A stretch of 49,808 bases of DNA from JAYWAM01 sp043782425 (GTDB lineage Bacteria; Pseudomonadota; Gammaproteobacteria; Burkholderiales; Usitatibacteraceae): contig JAYWAM010000024.1 of the NCBI GenBank assembly GCA_043782425.1, positions 1 through 49,808 of the forward strand, read 5' to 3'. A model generated the notes under the pieces. The model was given only the letters and a program-made list of their open reading frames with translations. It did not search any database and was not told the DNA's origin. The translations under genes and the position numbers were made by a program. Positions within the stretch are counted from its first letter, which is position 1. Each line of letters starts with the position of its first letter. Shown here one piece after another: positions 8,634 through 17,689 of the stretch.

Positions 8634-10700
8634 CTAAGCATTGATGATTGCACCAAGATTCCGGCTGACAATCTTCTCCAGAGTCGAAGATTCTAAATTC
8701 AACGTAGCAAGCTTGTCGTTCATTTCAGAAAGATCGGCAATGAACTCCTCTTCCGTTCTTCCATCCTCCTCAATCACCACACCGACGTAGCGCCCTGCAT
8801 TCATCGAATAGCCCTGCTCTTTCACTTCCGCTGCGCTGGCGAGTTTGCACAGGCCGGTGATGTCTTCGTATTCCGCTTTGGGGAAACGTTCCTGCAACCA
8901 GTGGATGTGCTGGTAGAAGATTTCAGCGTTCTTTACTTCGGTATGCAATTCCTCTAACGCGCCCTTGAGTGCATTGGTCTTGCGGTCAGTCGTGCCACGT
9001 TTTCCGTCGGCTTGCGCCTGCACAGACTGCTGCTTCTCGTGCTGGCGCACGGTCTTGTCCAGGCGCTTCAATCCTTCGTGCAACGCGGCAAAGAAGGGAT
9101 CGAACGCCTCACGCAACTGCTGCTGTGCCTTGTTCTTCTTGTCCACTGCTGTTTCATCCGCGTGCTTTTCCTGATAATGCGCATAACGGGTCTTGAGTTT
9201 GGCCAACCCTGCCCATTGCTGCACCAGTTCGCCCACGGCTTGTTTGCCGCCTGCGTCATCCAGCACTTCGAGCAACTGTACTGCGACGGGTTCGACCTTG
9301 GTTTTGTTTTCGACCAGGCGCTGTATGCCTGCCGCGAAATAGCGGTCTATAAGCTGCACGAATTTTTCGCGCCGCCCTTTGTGCAACTGGCTGATGATGG
9401 CGATATTCTGGATGTGTTCTTCGCTGAATTCGCGGTGGGCGCGGTCTATTTGGGTGAAGATATTGCGCGCGTCGATGAACAGGATTTTGTCATCGGTCTT
9501 GGCCTTGTCGAAAAACCACAGCGTGGCGGGGAGCGTGACGGTGTAGAACATGTTCGAGGGCAGCGTGAGCATGGCGTAAATGAGGTTTTGCTCGATCAGC
9601 GTCTTGCGGATATCCGCTTCGGAATGGCGCGCATCGGATGCGGAATTCGCCATGACCAGCGCGGCGCGGCCCTTTTCTTTCAAAGAAGTCGCGAACAGGC
9701 TGATCCATAGGTAGTTGCCGTTGGGTACCGTTTCCTTGCCTTCGTCCGCCTTCTTCACTTTCGATTTGTTGCGCGGGATGCCGTGGGTGTTGAAGCGCTT
9801 ATCCTTCTCCACGCTGGAGAGGCTTACGTCGTCCACGTTGAATGGGGGATTGGCGAGGACGTAATCGAATGCGCCAAAACTCTGGTACGGGTCTTCGTAG
9901 TAGGTGTTGGCCTGCTTGATTTCGCCGCGCAGCCCGTTCACCGCGAGGTTCATCTTGGCGAGGTTGACGGTGTCGCGCGTTTTTTCCTGGCCGCAGACAT
10001 ACACGCCGCTCTCCGAGCCTTTCAGCTCTTTGCGGTGTTCCGCGATGAACTGGGCAGACTGCACAAACATGCCGCCGGAGCCGCAAGCGGGATCGAACAC
10101 TTTGCCGCCGTGCGGCTCGATGATCTCGACCATCAGGCGCACCACGGAACGCGGCGTGAAAAACTCACCACCCTTTTGGCCTTCACTACGGGCGAATTCG
10201 GACAGAAAGTATTCGTAAATCTGCCCAAATAAATCGCCGGTGGTATCCGCTGGTATATCGGCAAAGGTGCGCAGCAACTGCTGCGGGATGGTCTTGTCCG
10301 TCCGCGTCAGCGCGGCATATTCGTCCTTGGGGAGCACGCCTTCGAGTTCGGGTTTGTATTCCTCGATTGCCTTCATCGCCTCCTTGAGCGCCTTGGCGAT
10401 GTTCTTTTCTTCCGGCAGATTCAGCAGGTGCTCGTAGCGCGCATGGTCGGGCAGGTAGAACCCGCACTTCTCGATGGCGATGTCGGAGATTTTTTTCTCG
10501 CGGCGTGAACCTTTGAGTTTGGTGTATTCGGCGAGGATTTCCTCCTCATGACGACGATAGTTGTTATCTGCAAACTTGAGAAAGATCAGCCCCAGCACCG
10601 GGGTGGCGTATTCGCTGGATTTCAGATCGGAGTTGGCGCGCAGCTTGTCGGCGGCACTCCATAAGTCAGCTTCGAGTTTTTTTAGTTGTTCTTTGTTCAT
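8634..10700 (-). CDS. hsdM: Type I restriction-modification system DNA methyltransferase (M subunit)
   Basis: HsdM is the N6-adenine methyltransferase of a Type I system; it transfers methyl groups from S-adenosylmethionine within a complex with HsdS. The 688-aa frame is intact. It has the N-terminal HsdM helical domain (KLEADLWSAADKLR), the SAM-binding motif DPACGSGGMF at about residue 203 and the catalytic NPPF motif (VLANPPFNVDD) at about 283. The long C-terminal region, rich in charged residues (about 480-620), probably forms coiled coils. The ATG start is clear, and hsdS follows after 2 bp, so they form an operon. It is the only intact subunit gene of this locus. Confidence 0.95.
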   Translation of the reverse strand: MNKEQLKKLEADLWSAADKLRANSDLKSSEYATPVLGLIFLKFADNNYRRHEEEILAEYTKLKGSRREKKISDIAIEKCGFYLPDHARYEHLLNLPEEKNIAKALKEAMKAIEEYKPELEGVLPKDEYAALTRTDKTIPQQLLRTFADIPADTTGDLFGQIYEYFLSEFARSEGQKGGEFFTPRSVVRLMVEIIEPHGGKVFDPACGSGGMFVQSAQFIAEHRKELKGSESGVYVCGQEKTRDTVNLAKMNLAVNGLRGEIKQANTYYEDPYQSFGAFDYVLANPPFNVDDVSLSSVEKDKRFNTHGIPRNKSKVKKADEGKETVPNGNYLWISLFATSLKEKGRAALVMANSASDARHSEADIRKTLIEQNLIYAMLTLPSNMFYTVTLPATLWFFDKAKTDDKILFIDARNIFTQIDRAHREFSEEHIQNIAIISQLHKGRREKFVQLIDRYFAAGIQRLVENKTKVEPVAVQLLEVLDDAGGKQAVGELVQQWAGLAKLKTRYAHYQEKHADETAVDKKNKAQQQLREAFDPFFAALHEGLKRLDKTVRQHEKQQSVQAQADGKRGTTDRKTNALKGALEELHTEVKNAEIFYQHIHWLQERFPKAEYEDITGLCKLASAAEVKEQGYSMNAGRYVGVVIEEDGRTEEEFIADLSEMNDKLATLNLESSTLEKIVSRNLGAIINA

Positions 10701-10772
10701 AGCGACAATAGTGCAGGGCTTGATTTCATTTGTCCACTTTGCGGCTGCGTACCTTCTGTTTTTGAGTAATCT

Positions 10773-13595
10773 TCAATGCGCCTCTTCCCAATTCACCCCC
10801 ACCCCCGGCTCTGCCAGCAGCGGCACTTCCAGCTTTGCCACGCCTGCCATCAGCTCAGGCACTTTGGCTTTCACTGTTTCCAGCTCTGACTGCGGCACTT
10901 CGAGCACCAGCTCGTCGTGCACTTGCATGATGAGGCGGGTCTGTAGTTTCGATGCTTCGATCCAGCCTTGCACCGCGATCATGGCGAGTTTGATGAGGTC
11001 GGCTGCCGTGCCTTGCATGGGCGCGTTGATGGCAGCGCGCTCGGCGCCCTGGCGTCTGCCTTGGTTGGCGGAGCGGATGTCGGGCAGCCACAATCTGCGT
11101 CCGAACACGGTTTCGACATAGCCGTTGTGTTGCGCCTCGGCGCGCGTGCGCTGCATGTAGGCGGCGACGCCGGGATAGCGTGTGAAATATTTGTCGATAT
11201 AGGCGGCGGCGGCGGAGCGCTCTATGCCGAGATTGCCGGCCAGCCCGAAGGCGCTCATACCGTAGATGAGGCCGAAGTTGATGACCTTGGCGTAGCGCCG
11301 TTGCTCGCTCGTCACCTCGGCTTGCGGCGTGCTGAAAATTTCCGCCGCAGTGTGACGGTGTATGTCCTCGCCTTTGGCGAAAGCGTCGATCAATGATTTG
11401 TCGCCCGATAAGTGCGCCATGATGCGTAACTCGATCTGCGAATAGTCGGCGGAAATAATCTTGCTGCCGGGCGGCGCGATAAATGCTTCGCGGATGCGCC
11501 GACCCTCGGCGGTGCGCACCGGGATGTTTTGTAGATTGGGATCGGTGGAAGCCAGGCGTCCCGTCACTGCTGTGGCCTGACCGTAGTTGGTGTGCACGCG
11601 CCCGGTTTTGGCGTTCACCATGCGCGGCAGTTTGTCGGTGTAGGTGCTTTTGAGCTTGGCGAGGCTGCGGTATTCGAGCAGCAGTTTCGGCAGCGGGTAA
11701 TCTTCGGCGAGCTTGGCCAGCACTTCTTCGTCGGTCGAGGGCGCGCCGCCGGGGGTTTTTTTCACCACCGGCAGTTTCATTTTATCGAACAAAATTTCGC
11801 CGAGCTGTTTGGGCGAGCCGAGATTGAAAGGCTGGCCTGCGGCGGCATGCGCTTTGGCTTCGGTCTCAAGCATTTTCTGACCGAGCTCGCGGCTTTGAAT
11901 ATCCAGCAGCGCGCTGTCGATGAGCACGCCGTTGCGCTCCATGGTGAGCAATACTCCCATCGTCGGCATTTCGATTTGCTGGTACACATAATCGAGCCTG
12001 GCTTGCGCGGCGATTTGCGGGTAAAGCGCGTGGTGCAGTTGCAATGTGACATCGGCATCTTCGGCCGAGTATTGCGTGGCGCGTTCGATATCCACCTGGT
12101 CAAAGCCGATTTGCGCGGCGCCCTTGCCGGCCACTTCTTCGTAGGAAATTGTCTTGGCACCCAGGTGGCGCGTGGCGAGAGAATCCATGTCGTGGCGCTG
12201 GTGGCTTTCGAGCACGTAACTCGCCAGCAGGGTGTCGTGCTGCACGCCGCGCACCTTGATGCCGTGGTTGGCGAATACATGGCTGTCGTACTTGGCGTTC
12301 TGGCCGAGCTTTTTTTTGCTTTCATCTTCGAGCCAGGGTTTGAGTTTGGCGAGCGTAGCTTCGAAGTTGAGCTGATTGGCAGCACCCTGGTAGCGGTGCA
12401 TCAGGGGAATGTAGGCGGCTTCGCCGGGTGTGACGCTCAATGAGATGCCGACAATTTGCGCCTGCATCTGGTCCAGGCTGGTGGTTTCGGTATCGAAGCA
12501 GGTGAGCGCGGCGGCGTTGATTTTGGCGAGCCAGCTATCGAGCTGCTCTTGAGTGAGGATGGTTTCGTAGCGCCGCGTGTTGACGAATACGGCTTGCCCG
12601 CCTGCGGCACCCTCTCCCGCGTGCGCGAGAGGGTTGGGGGGAGGCGTGCCGCCACTGGACCAGCGCACGGCATTGCTGTCCTTGCGGCCTTGCGCATGCA
12701 CCGCAGATTCTTCGCGCACATCGCTCGATTCTTTTCCAGCGTCAGCGCGCGTCAAGGCTTCGCGCAGCGACTTGAAGCCGAAGCGCGCATACAAGCCATC
12801 AAGCTGTTCGTTGTTTGGCGCGATGAAGGACAGCGCATCGAAATCCAGCGGCAGCGCCACATCGCGCTTCACCGTGACCAGCACGCGCCCGGTCGGCAGC
12901 CAGTCCAGCGCCTTGCGAAGATTTTCGCCGACCACGCCTTTGATGTTGTTTGCGTTGGCGATGACGCCGTCGAGCGAGCCGTATTCGGCGATCCATTTGA
13001 CGGCGGTTTTGGGGCCGACTTTTTCCACGCCGGGAACGTTATCGACGGCATCGCCCATGAGTGCCAGATAATCGACGATGCGCTCGGGCGGCACGCCGAA
13101 TTTTTGCTGCACGCCAGCGCTGTCGAGTTTTTCGTTGGACATGGTGTTGACCAGCGTGACGTTGCCATCCACCAGTTGCGCGAGGTCTTTATCGCCGGTG
13201 GAAATCACCGTTTCCACACCGCGCGCGCTAGCGTGCGCGGCGAGCGTGCCGATGACATCATCGGCTTCAAAACCATCGACGGTGACGATGGGCCAGCCGA
13301 GCGCGGCGATGGCTTCTTTCAGCGGCGCGATTTGCGCGGCGAGGTCTTCGGGGATGGCGCTGCGCGTGGCTTTATAGTCGCTGTAGAGGTCGTCGCGAAA
13401 AGTCTTGCCTCTCGGATCGAAGACGCAGGCGCTATAATCTGAGGGAAAGTCGGCCTTCAAACGCTTGAGCATGCTGATGACGCCGTAAATCGCGCCGGTG
13501 GGTTCGCCCGCCGGGCTGCGCAGATCGGGCAGCGCGTGAAAGGCGCGGTACAGGTAAGACGAGGTGTCAACCAGAAGTAGGCGTTTGTTTGGCAT
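10773..13595 (-). CDS. polA: DNA polymerase I
   Basis: PolA fills repair gaps and removes RNA primers. The 940-aa frame has all three domains: 5' nuclease (residues ~1-290, with DGFEADDVIGTLA), 3'-5' exonuclease starting near 365 (CFDTETTSLD, keeping the DxE metal ligands) and the polymerase domain (DYSQIELRIMAH near 715, QVHDELVLEVP near 893). The linker at ~290-345 is unusually long and low in complexity; it includes translated palindromic repeat DNA (about residues 317-328, GTPPPNPLAHAGEGA). The gene starts 35 bp from a divergently oriented LOG-family gene. It is otherwise a typical betaproteobacterial PolA. Confidence 0.97.
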   Translation of the reverse strand: MPNKRLLLVDTSSYLYRAFHALPDLRSPAGEPTGAIYGVISMLKRLKADFPSDYSACVFDPRGKTFRDDLYSDYKATRSAIPEDLAAQIAPLKEAIAALGWPIVTVDGFEADDVIGTLAAHASARGVETVISTGDKDLAQLVDGNVTLVNTMSNEKLDSAGVQQKFGVPPERIVDYLALMGDAVDNVPGVEKVGPKTAVKWIAEYGSLDGVIANANNIKGVVGENLRKALDWLPTGRVLVTVKRDVALPLDFDALSFIAPNNEQLDGLYARFGFKSLREALTRADAGKESSDVREESAVHAQGRKDSNAVRWSSGGTPPPNPLAHAGEGAAGGQAVFVNTRRYETILTQEQLDSWLAKINAAALTCFDTETTSLDQMQAQIVGISLSVTPGEAAYIPLMHRYQGAANQLNFEATLAKLKPWLEDESKKKLGQNAKYDSHVFANHGIKVRGVQHDTLLASYVLESHQRHDMDSLATRHLGAKTISYEEVAGKGAAQIGFDQVDIERATQYSAEDADVTLQLHHALYPQIAAQARLDYVYQQIEMPTMGVLLTMERNGVLIDSALLDIQSRELGQKMLETEAKAHAAAGQPFNLGSPKQLGEILFDKMKLPVVKKTPGGAPSTDEEVLAKLAEDYPLPKLLLEYRSLAKLKSTYTDKLPRMVNAKTGRVHTNYGQATAVTGRLASTDPNLQNIPVRTAEGRRIREAFIAPPGSKIISADYSQIELRIMAHLSGDKSLIDAFAKGEDIHRHTAAEIFSTPQAEVTSEQRRYAKVINFGLIYGMSAFGLAGNLGIERSAAAAYIDKYFTRYPGVAAYMQRTRAEAQHNGYVETVFGRRLWLPDIRSANQGRRQGAERAAINAPMQGTAADLIKLAMIAVQGWIEASKLQTRLIMQVHDELVLEVPQSELETVKAKVPELMAGVAKLEVPLLAEPGVGVNWEEAH
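12610..12644. repeat. CTCTCCC-type palindromic repeat embedded in frame in polA
   Basis: The segment starts CCCTCTCCCGCGTGCGCGAG and can fold through CCCTCTC/GAGAGGG arms; a GGTTGGGGGGAGG tail follows. The same kind of sequence occurs between genes at 25.7 kb and 46.1 kb. Here it lies within the PolA linker and keeps the frame, adding a Pro/Gly-rich stretch. Confidence 0.7.
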
Positions 13596-13630
13596 GCGTA
13601 TCGATATTCAGTCGTTTCCCAGAGAGAATC

Positions 13631-14356
13631 ATGAGCCCCAAGATCCCCCAACTTTCCGATCCGGAACTACAAATCCAGTCAGCCATCTCGGCGCGCGAGT
13701 CGTGGCGCGTGTTCGAGATTATGGCAGAGTTCGTCACCGCCACCGAGAGCCTGGCGGCCATCCATCCTGCGGTCGCCATGTTCGGCAGCGCGCGCATTCC
13801 CGTTGGGCATGCCTACTATGCCTTGGCTGAAAAAGTGGCGCGCCGCCTTTCCGATGCCGGCTTTGCGGTACTCTCGGGCGGCGGCCCGGGGATCATGGAG
13901 GCCGCCAACAAGGGCGCTTTCGCGGGCAAGTCGCCGAGCGTCGGCCTCAACATCAGCCTGCCGCACGAGCAATCCGGCAATGCCTATCAGGACGTATCGC
14001 ATACCTTCCAGCATTTTTTCGCGCGCAAAGTGATGTTCGTTAAATCCGCATCGGCGTATGTGGTGATGCCGGGCGGCTTTGGCACGCTCGACGAATTGTT
14101 CGAGGCGCTCACGCTGGTACAGACCGGCAAGATCAGGCGCATTCCCATCATCCTCATGGAGAGCGCGTTCTGGGGGCCGCTGCTTGAATGGTTCAGGACC
14201 AGGCTGGTGACAGAGAAAGTCATCAGCGCGGGCGATCTTGACCTCATCAAACTCATCGACGAACCGCAGGACGTCGTCGATGCCATCTTCGATCATTATG
14301 CAACGCGCGGATTCCAGCCCAGCCCCACAGAAAAAGCGCTGGAACTCAACCTTTAG
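13631..14356 (+). CDS. LOG-family protein (TIGR00730, Rossmann fold nucleotide hydrolase)
   Basis: LOG ('lonely guy') proteins hydrolyse nucleoside 5'-monophosphates, releasing the free base; in plants and some bacteria the substrate is a cytokinin ribotide. The signature PGGFGTLDELFEALT is present, preceded by the nucleotide-binding LSGGGPGIMEAANKG and by FGSARIP. ATG 13631 (MSPKIPQL) is preferred over 13589 because the earlier start lies inside the divergent polA start and a GAGAGA ribosome-binding site sits just upstream of 13631. The product would be 241 aa, normal for the larger bacterial subgroup. The exact substrate cannot be told from sequence. Confidence 0.88.
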   Translation: MSPKIPQLSDPELQIQSAISARESWRVFEIMAEFVTATESLAAIHPAVAMFGSARIPVGHAYYALAEKVARRLSDAGFAVLSGGGPGIMEAANKGAFAGKSPSVGLNISLPHEQSGNAYQDVSHTFQHFFARKVMFVKSASAYVVMPGGFGTLDELFEALTLVQTGKIRRIPIILMESAFWGPLLEWFRTRLVTEKVISAGDLDLIKLIDEPQDVVDAIFDHYATRGFQPSPTEKALELNL

Positions 14357-14403
14357 TGTGCGGTGCTAAACTGCGCTTGCTTACCTACCACTGGACAACC
14401 GCC

Positions 14404-14811
14404 ATGCGCTCCCCGATTCGTTCCATCTGTCCGTTTACCAAAGCTGTGATCGCCACTGTGTTAATCACTGCTTCACTTTCTGTCATTGCTCAGGCGCAGA
14501 CGCCAACGCAAACGCCAACGCAGACTCAGCCGCGCCCGCTCCCTCCCGGCGCGCAATTGGTGGAAGATGTTCCGCCGCCGCCGCAAATCGATCCGGCCAC
14601 CGCGCTGAAAGAACAGGTCACCGTCACCACCAAAGGAGCGGACAAGGTCGAGGAATACCGCGCCAATGGCAGACTCTACAAAATGCGCGTGGTGCCGCCC
14701 ACTGGCGCGGCCTACTGGCTGCTTGATCCCAAGGGTGACGGTAATTTCGTGCGTGTTGACGGACCGGCGCCTATCAATTCCGTGCCGATGTGGGTGATAC
14801 ACGAATGGTGA
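14404..14811 (+). CDS. DUF2782 family exported protein
   Basis: This small protein has an N-terminal signal peptide ending around VIAQAQ, a short TPTQTPTQTQ low-complexity stretch and a Pro-rich segment, then the DUF2782 core (YRANGRLYKMRVVPPTGAAY and the end WVIHEW). The family is typically found beside polA and thrB in betaproteobacteria, as here. The start at ATG 14404 (MRSPIRS) gives a proper signal peptide; the frame extends back to a GTG at 14356, which overlaps the preceding gene. Function is unknown. Confidence 0.85.
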   Translation: MRSPIRSICPFTKAVIATVLITASLSVIAQAQTPTQTPTQTQPRPLPPGAQLVEDVPPPPQIDPATALKEQVTVTTKGADKVEEYRANGRLYKMRVVPPTGAAYWLLDPKGDGNFVRVDGPAPINSVPMWVIHEW

Positions 14812-14869
14812 TGCAGCGCCTGTCTATGAAAGTGACCTGCCAGAATTTGCTCGGAGCTAAGCAAACCTT

Positions 14870-15820
14870 ATGAGCGTTTTTACCCCGGTTTCAAAACAAG
14901 AAGCGCAGGATTTTATCGGCGGCTACGCGCTGGGCGATGTGGAGTCGCTTGAGGGCATCGTCGCCGGTGTGGAGAACACCAATTACTTTCTCAACACCAC
15001 CACCGGCGAATATGTCCTGACACTGTTTGAAAAACAAAGCATCGAAGATCTTGCGTTCTATTTGCGTCTGATGGAATACCTCGCGGAAAACGACTTCAAC
15101 TGCCCGCGCCCGCAAATTCGCTTTGCTGCGCAACAACGCAAAGAGTTGTTCGGCATCCTAAATGGCAAGCCTGCCGCCATCGTCAGCAGGATTCCCGGCG
15201 CGCCCTTGCATGAACCCGAAGCGTCAGATTGCTATGCCGTGGGAGAGCTGCTCGCCGAAATGCACGAGATCGGCATCGATTTTGACATGGGCATGAACAA
15301 CTGGCGCGGCAAAGCGTGGCGCGAATCGTTTGCCAGTGAAGTGGCGCCTAAGCTTAGTGCTACAGAGAACGCACTGATCGCCTCTGAAAACGCCTTTCAG
15401 GCGCAGATCGACCAAACCGCCATCCCGCAAGGCGTGATTCACGGCGATCTGTTCCGTGACAATATTCTTTGGAGCGACGAAGGCGTGCCCGGCGTCATCG
15501 ATTTTTATTTCGCCTGCGACGATTGCCTGCTTTACGACGTCGCCATCACCGCCAACGACTGGTGCGTCAATCCCGATGCCACGCTCGATCATGCGCGCAC
15601 CGCTGCGTTGCTCGAGGGCTACCAGGAAGTGCGTGCGCTTGAGGACAACGAACGTGGGTTGTGGCCGGTCATGCTGCGCCGCGCCGCGCTGCGCACCTGG
15701 CTGGGACGCCTGGGCTATGAATATTTCCCACGCGATAGTCACATAACGCACGCCAAGGATCACGCTTTTGCCGAGCGCCTGCTGCGCCACCATATCGCCT
15801 CAGCGCAGCCAATAGTTTGA
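14870..15820 (+). CDS. thrB: Homoserine kinase (ThrB, APH-fold type)
   Basis: It phosphorylates L-homoserine to O-phosphohomoserine in threonine synthesis. The 316-aa protein belongs to the aminoglycoside-phosphotransferase-like ThrB family, not the GHMP kinase family. It has the start typical of this family (MSVFTPVSKQEAQDFI), the nucleotide-binding region VENTNYFLNTTTGEYVLTLFE, the catalytic loop VIHGDLFRDNILW and the metal-binding GVIDFYFACDD. Length and motifs are complete. It lies directly upstream of a membrane protein gene with a 6-bp gap, so the two are probably co-transcribed. Confidence 0.95.
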   Translation: MSVFTPVSKQEAQDFIGGYALGDVESLEGIVAGVENTNYFLNTTTGEYVLTLFEKQSIEDLAFYLRLMEYLAENDFNCPRPQIRFAAQQRKELFGILNGKPAAIVSRIPGAPLHEPEASDCYAVGELLAEMHEIGIDFDMGMNNWRGKAWRESFASEVAPKLSATENALIASENAFQAQIDQTAIPQGVIHGDLFRDNILWSDEGVPGVIDFYFACDDCLLYDVAITANDWCVNPDATLDHARTAALLEGYQEVRALEDNERGLWPVMLRRAALRTWLGRLGYEYFPRDSHITHAKDHAFAERLLRHHIASAQPIV

Positions 15821-15826
15821 GCGGTC

Positions 15827-16564
15827 ATGCAAGTCATTGATGTACAGGCAATGCAAGGCGGCTTGTGGATCCGCCAGGCGTGGGGCTATTTCAAGGCTGC
15901 GCCGCTGGGCTGGATGAGCCTGGTGGGAGGATGGATCATGGTGACTTTCGGCATGATGTTTATCCCCCTTTTCGGCCCGATAGCCTCCAACATTCTTCAG
16001 CCGGTATTTTTTGCTGGCCTCATGCTTGCCTGCCGCAAACAGGACAGCGGCAAAATGCCCGCGATACCCGATCTGTTTGCCGCCTTTCGCGGCAATCTGC
16101 GCGCACTCGTAATCGTCGGCTCGGTGTTGCTGGGGCTTGAGCTGCTGATTTTTGTATTGATTGAGACGCTGGGCTTTCCCGTGCTGGCATTGAGTGAGGA
16201 TGGCAATAGCATCAATTTCGCCACCTTTCAAACCAGTCTGGAAAACAATCTCGGGCCGCTGTTTCTGGGCCTTGCACTGCTGGCGCTCCTCAAGGGAGCG
16301 CTGTGGTTTGCGCCGCCGCTGCTGGCGTTCCATAACATGAGCGCAGCGCACGCCATGCGCTGGAGCCTGTTCGCTTTCCTCAGCAATTTCAGCGCTGTGT
16401 TCGTCTATTCTGTGTTGATCGTGGCGATGTACATGCTGGCGCTGCTGCCGTGGGGTGCGGGACTGTTCATCGCTATGCCGCTGATGGTGATCAGCAACTA
16501 CACCGGCTACCAAGCGATGTTCCGCGAAGAGGAGCCGGTAGCACCCGTTCCCCCGATAATTTGA
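15827..16564 (+). CDS. BPSS1780-family integral membrane protein
   Basis: This is a 245-aa inner-membrane protein with about five or six hydrophobic segments, for example around LVGGWIMVTFGMMFIPLFG, ALVIVGSVLLGLELLIFVL and VYSVLIVAMYMLALLPW. The N-terminus (WIRQAWGYFKAAPLGW) and overall pattern match the BPSS1780 family of betaproteobacteria, whose role is not known. It follows thrB by 6 bp. It ends with a Pro-rich tail (PVAPVPPII). Confidence 0.82.
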   Translation: MQVIDVQAMQGGLWIRQAWGYFKAAPLGWMSLVGGWIMVTFGMMFIPLFGPIASNILQPVFFAGLMLACRKQDSGKMPAIPDLFAAFRGNLRALVIVGSVLLGLELLIFVLIETLGFPVLALSEDGNSINFATFQTSLENNLGPLFLGLALLALLKGALWFAPPLLAFHNMSAAHAMRWSLFAFLSNFSAVFVYSVLIVAMYMLALLPWGAGLFIAMPLMVISNYTGYQAMFREEEPVAPVPPII

Positions 16565-16574
16565 AATATTCGTC

Positions 16575-16594
16575 GCCCCAGCGCAGGCTGGGGC
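16575..16594. repeat. Perfect 8-bp stem-loop GCCCCAGC-GCAG-GCTGGGGC
   Basis: A perfect hairpin lies 10 bp after the membrane protein stop. It has no T-run, so it is more like a REP-type palindromic repeat than a canonical rho-independent terminator, though it could protect the 3' end of the thrB transcript. Confidence 0.6.
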
Positions 16595-16891
16595 CCAGTC
16601 CGATACACGATCTGATCACAGATGTAACAGAGCAACACAAAGGGAAATCGAAGGCAATGTGTTTGATCTGAAGTTTTCTGCGTTCTTTGTGGCTGTCTTG
16701 TCGCATCAGACGCAGCTCATCATGGCCAATAGCGTTCTTGCAGAAATGAATGTTGCACTTAATTCCTGAACTAACCCCGGCCACGCACGCATAAAAAGAA
16801 TCTTTGTAATTCGAGCCTAGTCGAATGGCTAGTAGTTCAATCAGGACAGGCTTATTGACGCTGGCTTATTGACATCCTACGCCTTATGCAA
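16595..16891. other. Gene-free spacer
   Basis: I see no supported gene here. There is a short direct repeat GGCTTATTGAC near 16850-16875 just upstream of the UPF0175 gene; it includes a TTGACA that could be a -35 element, but no well-spaced -10 is evident. Confidence 0.5.
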
Positions 16892-16913
16892 GTTGTGGCA
16901 TTATCACCACAAC
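16892..16913. promoter_or_regulatory. Palindromic operator candidate upstream of the UPF0175/DUF3368 pair
   Basis: GTTGTGG (16892-16898) and CCACAAC (16907-16913) form a perfect 7-bp inverted repeat with an 8-bp spacer, 23 bp before the UPF0175 start. Toxin-antitoxin operons are usually autoregulated through such palindromes, so this is a plausible binding site for the antitoxin; that role is inferred. Confidence 0.45.
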
Positions 16914-16936
16914 ACCACATTAATTAGGAGATCGAC

Positions 16937-17191
16937 ATGACGCAATTGACGCTGGAGATGCCAGAAACGGCTTTCGCTACCATGCATAAAAACCCTGCGG
17001 AATTCACCCGTGAATTGCGTGTTGCCGCTGCGGTGAAGTGGTACGAATTAGAACTACTCTCACAAGGCAGGGCTGCGGAAATCGCTGGTTTGACTCGCGC
17101 CGAATTCATCACGGCGCTGGGGCAATACAAGGTTAGTCCGTTTCAATACACCGCCGAAGAGGTGCTAGAGGATTTGGCCAATGCGAATTGA
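16937..17191 (+). CDS. UPF0175 family protein (probable antitoxin)
   Basis: The 84-aa protein has the UPF0175 layout: an N-terminal beta strand (LTLEMPE), then helices containing ELRVAAAVKWYELELLSQGR and AAEIAGLTRAEFITALGQY, a helix-turn-helix-like DNA-binding region. Family members are paired with DUF3368 PIN-like proteins, exactly as here: its end overlaps the next gene by 11 bp. A TTAGGAG ribosome-binding site precedes the ATG. It is likely the DNA-binding antitoxin of the pair. Confidence 0.85.
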   Translation: MTQLTLEMPETAFATMHKNPAEFTRELRVAAAVKWYELELLSQGRAAEIAGLTRAEFITALGQYKVSPFQYTAEEVLEDLANAN

Positions 17192-17669
17192 ACGGATAGT
17201 CATCAATGCCTCGCCGTTAATCACGCTATTTCGTGCCCGCCTTCATCCACTGCTGCCTAAACTTTTTTCTGATCTTGTAGTTCCCGATGCGGTCTGGGAG
17301 GAGGTAGTTAACCGCACCCACGATGATCCGGCAACACGGGGGTTGCCGGAGGCGATTTGGGCGAAAAAGTTGGCAACCACTGTCAGCCAGGATGTCATGG
17401 AATGGGGGCTTGGCGCTGGGGAAACGGCCGTTCTTTCTTACGCACAGCACAATCGCGACTACACGGCCATCGTTGATGACCGTGAAGCTCGACGATGCGC
17501 CAGTGTTTTGAACATTTCACTCATCGGCACGGCAGGTGTCGTTGTGCTCGCCAGACGACGTGGGTTGATCGACTCAACGGAGGCTGCTCTGAGGCAATTA
17601 CAAGGTACGGGACTGTGGATGTCCGAGCAATTGATCGTGAAACTTGCCGCAGACGACAATTTGCAATAG
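17181..17669 (+). CDS. DUF3368 PIN-like protein (probable toxin)
   Basis: The 162-aa protein belongs to the DUF3368/COG2405 group of PIN-like nucleases. Visible motifs are VINASPLITLF at the N-terminus, VVPDAVWEEVV, the GLGAGETAVLSYA acidic motif and the IVDDREARRCA Asp motif. The first acidic position is Asn in this protein, which is common in the COG2405 branch. It overlaps the UPF0175 gene, supporting a toxin-antitoxin operon. Activity is inferred from the family. Confidence 0.85.
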   Translation: MRIERIVINASPLITLFRARLHPLLPKLFSDLVVPDAVWEEVVNRTHDDPATRGLPEAIWAKKLATTVSQDVMEWGLGAGETAVLSYAQHNRDYTAIVDDREARRCASVLNISLIGTAGVVVLARRRGLIDSTEAALRQLQGTGLWMSEQLIVKLAADDNLQ

Positions 17670-17689
17670 CCCTGGACCGGTCAGCGCAT

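Noticed and set aside
11592..13442. Long plus-strand ORFs (283 and 328 aa) opposite polA
   Set aside because: They are shadows of polA with no recognisable domains.
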